The notes beneath the pieces are model-generated. The model saw nothing but the letters and a program-made list of their open reading frames with translations. It was not told where the DNA came from and did not search any database. Shown in pieces: positions 58,657-64,000 of a DNA stretch of 64,000 nt. The translations under genes were made by a program, and so were the position numbers. The DNA is from Polytrichum commune (lineage: Eukaryota; Streptophyta; Polytrichopsida; Polytrichales; Polytrichaceae): NCBI GenBank assembly GCA_950295325.1, contig OX485803.1:68525554-68589553 (forward strand), read 5' to 3'. Position 1 is the stretch's first letter. Each line of letters begins with the position of its first letter.

Positions 58657-59425
58657 CTACTCTGCAAAAAGAGTGGGAGCTTAGGACGTTAAGACTAACA
58701 AGCCAAATTATGTCCCAGTATGACAAAGTCACTTAAAGTAAATGACCTCTTTCGTAACAAAATTTGGGCAACTATCATTTGATTCCTCTTTCAAATTGAT
58801 GAAGTACAAGTATATATGAACACCAAAGCAGCTGAAAAGGCTACAACATTAGTGACTAAAATTTAGTACCTGCTAAATTGGACAATACAGGTGACAGAAC
58901 CAGAAAACCATAAAAGGGTCTCATTCACAGGCCTGGACCAAAGATTGCTTAGTGACCAAAATAGGAACAATGTATATTCATACACTTACATCTTGATTGC
59001 CATACTTGCACAAGCACAGAGGTTACAACCATTCCAAACAAAGCTTATGTCTTTTGACCACTACCGTCTGCAAGTGTGATAGGCAGCTATTGTGGTTTTC
59101 TCATCACCGCAGCTACACTAAATTGAAAGGAGTATTTCAGGTGACAGAACCAGAAAACCATCTTTGACAAAATAACTCGTAACGAGTTCAATAGGGTAAA
59201 CAAAAAGAGAGACGAAAACTTTGGAAAGTCGATGTACTCAACGTAGACCAATCGACGCACAACCAAATCATTGAAATATTTCTCTATAACCCACTAACGG
59301 GCTCAGGGAATTAAAAATCCTAGGATAAGAATTAAACACGCCTTTAAACCCTAAATCTCTCAACCCTAGACTTTAGGGTTGCAAGAGAGAACAGGGATTG
59401 AGTAAAGCCCTAGATGAAAACTTAC

Positions 59426-59836
59426 CTGGAGACGAGCTTGATCCGACAGAGAAGTCGGAGATGGTGCTCTCCATGACCGAGTGATCCTCGAAACCTCCCC
59501 CACCTGCAGTGATACCTGCACACGACCAGCTCCAAGTTTTTCGGGATGCCTGCCTTTCTCCGCCTTCGGCACTCCGACTTCAGTTGCAAGCGCTTGTAAC
59601 CCTAACTCCTCAAGCTTCTTGTTGTTACTCTCTATCCTCTTCAAGCGAGCAGCCTCGTATGCCGTTAGGGGAACCTATGTTTCTTGCAAGGCTTTGCTTG
59701 GTGATTCGCCGCCCTCACTGTCGCTCAAGCTTTCGGTGCCCTCGCTCTTGCTCCATGGTCCGCTCTCACTACCGCTTATTGTGTCGCCCTCACTAGTCTC
59801 ATAGCTAGCATTCTCAAACCCCTCTTCCGTGTCCAT
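59426..59836 (-). CDS. N-terminal exon with in-frame stop, TE-associated or captured gene
   Basis: From ATG 59836 the frame reads MDTEEGFENASYETSEGD and a Ser/Glu/Asp-rich tract, then meets TAG at 59677-59675. Immediately after, 59674-59426 reads VPLTAYEAARLKRIESNNKK, LEELGLQALA and SRITRSWRAP, then a strong donor CAG|GTAAGT. The Y..ARL.RIE.N...LE.LGL pattern is a common start of plant nuclear proteins with charged helices. TAG/GTT could be a splice acceptor (ACATAG|GTT), with a true first exon elsewhere, or the gene is broken. Confidence 0.4.
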
Positions 59837-61210
59837 GACTCAACAACCCGAAGCTCTGAAGGAAGGGATGGGTGGTGTCAGCTGGTATGTAATGCATCCA
59901 CGCCATTGTTGCAGGCTGTGTTTTTCTACTCCAAGCAATTAGCAGGTTGTTGAGCGCTGCCCCTACACTGGATGCCGAACACACCAGTAGTTCACTTAGG
60001 TGGCCGTTTGGGTCCTCGTTTGTTAATGTTGAGGCAGTAAGTGCGGTGGATGGCGGGGAAGGAAGGGTTGCAGTTGGGGTGCGGTGAATGGCGGGGAGGG
60101 AGGGAGGGAGGCTAGGGTGCTCTCCATGGCGGGTTCGGGTTAAGGGGAGATTAGGGTCATTGACCGTTAGTCAACACTTTAAGTTAAATTTGAAAGTAGT
60201 CCAGGTTGCCCAAAACCCAAACCTCTGCAGCTAACACTTTCCCATTGTGATATGAATGCTCTCAAAAGGCTTAAGTCTTGCGCTGAACCACTTTCAATTT
60301 TCACGTAATGGTTTTTTACAAATTATTACATTTAATTGCACTTAATTAGGTTTAATATGTATGAATACTTGTGAAAGTAGTTCTCATTAACTAAAATATT
60401 TTCGAAATTGACATATTCAAAATAACACAGTAATTTAAAGTTTAAATTTTGGATGATAAAGACCTTTCAAATGGAAGTCAGCAAATTATAATCCTCCATC
60501 CTCTTGTATTAAATTCCTCCTCAACAACAGTGTCGATCAGTGTTGTGAGGAAACATCCAATAACAACTGTGGTGCCATTGGCACTGGATTGGTGGTGAAT
60601 TGGTGCAGTACTTGTGGATTGCAAATTGCAGATTCGCCCTTCCATTCATTCATTCACCTACAAGGAGAGCAATCTGGTTGTTGCAGAAGAAAGGGTTGCA
60701 GTAATCAATCGGAGCAAGCTTGTATTTTTTTTCTGTGCTTCTTCTTCTTCTTCTTCTTCTTCGTTGTTACTCAGTCTTGTGAGGAGACATCAACATTTGT
60801 AGTTATAGGAGTGCCTTGTCCATACTTGATCTGCACCAGGAGCAGTTACCTAGGTAGTTTTCTTGGAGGTGAAGATTGGTGGTAGGTCGGTGGCTTGGTC
60901 CTGCTGTGTCTGCAAGCTGGGGAGTCACCTACAAGAAGGAGGGAAAAAAATTGTGTTTTGCATTAGAGGCCAAGTAATCAGAACTAGTTTCATGTCCTTG
61001 GCTCCCTCTTGTGAGGAGTCATTTGAATAGACAGTTGTAGGATCAAGGAGAAAAAACCAAAATTGGTTGTTGCAGATTAAGGCTAGTGGTCTGAGCTAAG
61101 TCTGTTGAGCTAAATTGGAAGACATGGAGACAATGAGAGTGGTGTTACAAGTGCTGGAGACAATTGCATGTGTATGTGTGTGCATTGTAATGATCCAGCT
61201 ATGGATGAGC
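59837..61210. other. no gene recognised
   Basis: Probably the upstream region of the minus-strand coding pieces. It contains G-rich repeats (GGGAGGGAGGGAGG) near 60097 and a (CTT)n tract at 60739-60762. TTAGTCAACACTTTAA at 60167 is one more AGTCA-type motif. Confidence 0.4.
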
Positions 61211-61610
61211 TCAAATAGACCCCGTGAATCCTAGATATGAAAATATTCTAGTGGTGTCCACCAAATTAAGAGGTTTCACTTTTACCTTCGATTTCAGCAG
61301 GGTTTCTCCCGCTGGACGCACGCGCTTTTTTCCTGTCGTTGGCACTCCCATTTCCACTAGCTCGCACTCCGATATGCCACGACGATTATTCATACAACCA
61401 CCAAATGTGCTTCCTCCTGCTGCCCCTAAATTTGGAGATTTTCCGTCGTTGCTGGCCTCCTCCTTCTGTGCCGCTTCGGTGACATATCAACAAGGACGCA
61501 ACATGCTTCTCAAATAGACGTGTGCTTTGCCTTCGCGGTGTCGCTGGTGTGTCCTTGTGCATCGTCACTTTCGAATCATCGTCATCCTCGTCCTCGTCCT
61601 TCTGTTTGGG
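61211..61610 (-). other. possible minus-strand coding remnant
   Basis: Reads KQKDEDEDDDDSKVTMHKDT, then TPATPRRQSTRLFEKHVASL. In another frame it reads MNNRRGISECELVEMGVPTT, then GKKRVRPAGETLLK followed by a GTAAAAG donor-like site. Composition resembles the N-terminal charged regions of the neighbouring transposon-like genes. A frameshift or intron would be needed to join the frames. Confidence 0.3.
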
Positions 61611-61684
61611 TTGCTCTGAATCACATACATGAAATCATTTGGAAACATACCAACCTGTGTCCAAGTTTTTCCCTTCTTAGAAAC

Positions 61685-61920
61685 CATGTCCAGGGATATT
61701 TCTGGGCACAATCGGTCAAGACCCTTGTGTTTCCAAGTCCAACCGGATACATGTTCAGAGACCATCTTTCAAAATTTCTTTGTTTAATTGGAGTACATTA
61801 TTCTATACATTCATGTAAAGTGACGGGTAATCTTCCTGAGGCCTTGAACCTCAACCAGTTGTTTCTCAAACTCAACGGGTTTATCCGTAACTAGCAGCCG
61901 CCGCTTCTCCCTGTTCATTA
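61685..61920 (+). repeat. dispersed ACCGGTT-type repeat (family D), copy 4
   Basis: Contains TCCAGGGATATTTCTGGGCA, GTCCAACCGGATACATGTT, CCTCAACCAGTTGTTTCTCA and CTCAACGGGTTTATC, in the family D order. Confidence 0.6.
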
Positions 61921-61961
61921 CTTAGTAAGGTATGTAAGTAGGCCTTATGTGGACACTCTTC

Positions 61962-62366
61962 TTAACGCACACCTATAAATGAGGACAAGGGAGGAACTTC
62001 AGGGTTACTAAGTTGCAACTCAGCTGTGCATTTGTTAAAAAGCCAAACACTCTTTCGAACAGCAGGCTGCATCGTCATGTCTGAAGAATCTGATGCGAGT
62101 TTCACAGCATTCGCATGAGCAGTGCTCGGTTTTTTCAGTTTGTTGGAATGATAATTATTATTATTACTATTACGTGATGATCTCATTTCCTTTGCAGTGG
62201 GGTTATCCTTGAGGATGTTGTAAAGTGCGTCCACCGAAAAGATGAATTTGCCAGCGTGACTTGTCAATCTTTTGCCGCGTGTGCGGACAGCTGATCTCAA
62301 TGAATGTTGTGAAACTCGAGCATCCACTCTCGGAGGTACCATCCTTAAATTATGTTCCTGCTTCAT
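61962..62366 (-). CDS. uncharacterised 134-codon frame
   Basis: Begins MKQEHNLRMVPPRVDARVSQ, continues SLRSAVRTRGKRLTSHAGKF and ends NPEVPPLSSFIGVR. Basic overall with an Asn run. No recognised family and no splice support. It is on the same strand as the other coding pieces of this region, so it may be a TE exon or chance. Confidence 0.25.
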   Translation of the reverse strand: MKQEHNLRMVPPRVDARVSQHSLRSAVRTRGKRLTSHAGKFIFSVDALYNILKDNPTAKEMRSSRNSNNNNYHSNKLKKPSTAHANAVKLASDSSDMTMQPAVRKSVWLFNKCTAELQLSNPEVPPLSSFIGVR

Positions 62367-63579
62367 GAATTCAAAGCAAAACTTTCAGAATCTTCAAAAA
62401 CTTGTGATAGGGGTTTTTTGTATTAAGATAGTAACAAAAAGAGGCCATGTGCTAAACCAATGAGACTGTGACACATTTCATATTTCTTAATATTTGGTCT
62501 CTTGTCATACAGGATCGCACTGTCTCCATGAGGCATCAATTGCCTCATAATTTTACAGATGGAAGGAGTTGAAATAATGAGGCTACATTTGTGAATACTA
62601 AAGTCAATTCAGCCCTTGCTGACACTATTCCACTTAAAAGAAAGTGCGGGTGAAATTATGTCTAGGTTGAATATACAGAGCCCCGGCCCTCCTTGAATTC
62701 TACCTTGAAGAGCATCATGCAACGAAGTTAGACCAGTCAATGATGGGAGTATAGGGCAAATTGGAATCAAAGGTGCACAGGTTTACAATGAAACATAGAT
62801 TCCAATCTCCTCATTTTTTCGTGTCGGTGTTGATAGATGGGATGTGGTGGTTGTGTATCTTTCAGACAGTGAGGCGGATGAAGTCATCACCGCTATTTGC
62901 ATGAAGAGGAGGCTTGTATTCGAGAGGATGTACTTCTTCATGTGTGCTGATGCCATGGAGGAGATTAGATGAACTAGACTCCTTCTTTGACCACCTAATT
63001 GGTTTGCTTACATGAACAAGTTCTGAATTTTTGCTTTACTTTATAGTAATTTAGATTTTTTCCTCCTGGGGGATTAAATGAAGTGTGGATGTTGCTAGGA
63101 CTTAAACGTGCAGGCTCTCAAGGTTTCTAAGTACGACTGGACCAAAGTGCGGCACAAAAATCGTATAAGTCTAGTGAGAGCAACAAAGAAAAGCGCCGGG
63201 TTTATGAGGCTGCAAGACGCCAGGATACTTAGCTGCGCAGAAGGACAACCCTCTTGATGTCAAGGTGAGTAGTATTTCTAAACATTTGTCTGCAATTGAC
63301 ATAGGGGCAACATTTCAAGGGAATCATGGCTTTAGCCAAAGTTCTTGACAAACTGTGGGTATTTCTAAAACTTGACTGAAATAATGTGCGCTGTTGACTA
63401 CCCACATCTGCGTTGTTGACTAGCCATAGTCACGTATGTTAATGTTGTGACTACGTGTAGTCGTACATGTAGAGTTGTGGATGTACAAGCAGCGAAAGCC
63501 ATTGTTAATAGGTCGCGTAAATGGTAGAAATATATAATGGCAGTTGGAAATATATAATGGCAAATAGTGCCACAGTTGG
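62367..63579. other. plus-strand coding-like fragments, no gene model
   Basis: A plus-strand frame near 62827-62970 reads VDRWDVVVVYLSDSEADEVI, then TAICMKRRLVFERMYFF and a stop. A second near 63165-63232 reads KSSESNKEKRRVYEAARRQD before TAG. TGACTA/AGTCA motifs cluster at 63390-63465, as in the CACTA subterminal field. Confidence 0.3.
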
Positions 63580-63921
63580 ATGCTTTCCTTTTCCCCAAAG
63601 TTGACTGGAAATGTTGCTATTGCCATTTTTGGCTCACAGTCGGGTTGCAATGTTGCAAACATGGATAATTGTGTCCTTTGTGATTTGCAGATAAAGCATG
63701 TGTGTTCCAAGTCCAACAAGCCCTGTGACTACTTATGTAAAGATTGTGGCCGTGATAGGTGGGGCTGCAATAAACCACCTTGCATATGTCCGTTGAAGTT
63801 GAAGTGCACGTTCGGGCTGGATTTCGCCGTGCGCAAACAACGTTTAAAGTGCAAGTGCCGCTGGAAGAACGGTCGGGTGCTTCCAAGGTGGATGTGCAAG
63901 TGCAAAGTGAGGGCGACTTGA
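63580..63921 (+). CDS. uncharacterised Cys-rich frame
   Basis: A 113-codon frame with 16 or more Cys, including NCVLCDLQIKHVCSKSNKPC, then DYLCKDCGRDRWGCNKPPC and a basic tail ending CKVRAT. A TTTGCAG acceptor precedes IKHVC. CxxC pairs could form a zinc-binding module, but spacing fits no finger I know. An overlapping frame (63780-63998) also looks protein-like (VEVEVHVRAGFRRAQTTF), so the true frame is unsure. Confidence 0.3.
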   Translation: MLSFSPKLTGNVAIAIFGSQSGCNVANMDNCVLCDLQIKHVCSKSNKPCDYLCKDCGRDRWGCNKPPCICPLKLKCTFGLDFAVRKQRLKCKCRWKNGRVLPRWMCKCKVRAT

Positions 63922-64000
63922 TTTTTGGTAAATGCCTATCAGACCTATGCGTAACGCAGCGTCGTCTCCGTGGATGTCACCGAACGTGTTGTCATTGAGG

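Noticed and set aside
61962-62366. Assignment of this frame to a known nuclear protein family
   Set aside because: Charged, Asn-rich composition alone is not enough; no diagnostic motif was found.

Overview
The window is nuclear DNA of a land plant. It has plastid-targeted and mitochondrial proteins encoded by split genes with GT-AG introns, long AT-rich intergenic stretches, and very many short transposons. The species cannot be named from sequence alone. A seedless plant is possible, but I cannot prove it. One assembly gap of exactly 200 N lies at 19327-19526.

Five host genes can be reconstructed exon by exon with matching intron phases. They are: plastid ribosomal protein bL17 (minus, 1529-3778, 2 exons, 209 aa); complex I subunit NDUFA1/MWFE (plus, 6482-6850, 2 exons); fibrillin FBN5-type plastid-lipid-associated protein (plus, 12215-15768, 5 exons, 299 aa); an unrecognised 159-aa protein with two membrane segments (plus, 28333-29062, 2 exons); and zeta-carotene desaturase ZDS (minus, 32188-39892, 14 exons, 597 aa). 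ZDS makes lycopene precursors in plastids. FBN5-type fibrillins support plastoquinone synthesis in Arabidopsis, and plastoquinone is an electron acceptor for carotenoid desaturation. Nothing here shows that the two genes are co-regulated.

From 49594 rightward the window enters a large CACTA (En/Spm-like) transposon region. A terminus reading CACTATGCC is followed by a dense field of AGTCA/TGACT subterminal motifs. It contains a minus-strand, five-exon gene (50537-56529) resembling the plant Ptta/En/Spm transposase-like family. Further minus-strand coding pieces lie at 57.8-59.8 kb and 61.2-62.4 kb, and a Cys-rich plus-strand frame lies at 63.6 kb. The other transposon end is not in the window.

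The rest is a dense, partly nested collection of miniature inverted-repeat elements. One is a family with TAAGGTAGATG-type ends, about ten copies or fragments, including copies in ZDS introns 2 and 13 and FBN5 intron 1. Another is a Tourist/Harbinger-like family with three copies of exactly 499 bp flanked by 3-bp TAA/TTA-type sites. A third has palindromic CACTAAATAT-type ends. There is a Mutator-like family with a 9-bp target duplication, and an 815-bp head-to-head dimer that forms a near-perfect hairpin flanked by GTGCAAGGG. An ACCGGTT-rich dispersed repeat and several tandem repeats complete the picture, including a 4 x ~154-bp array upstream of the membrane-protein gene.
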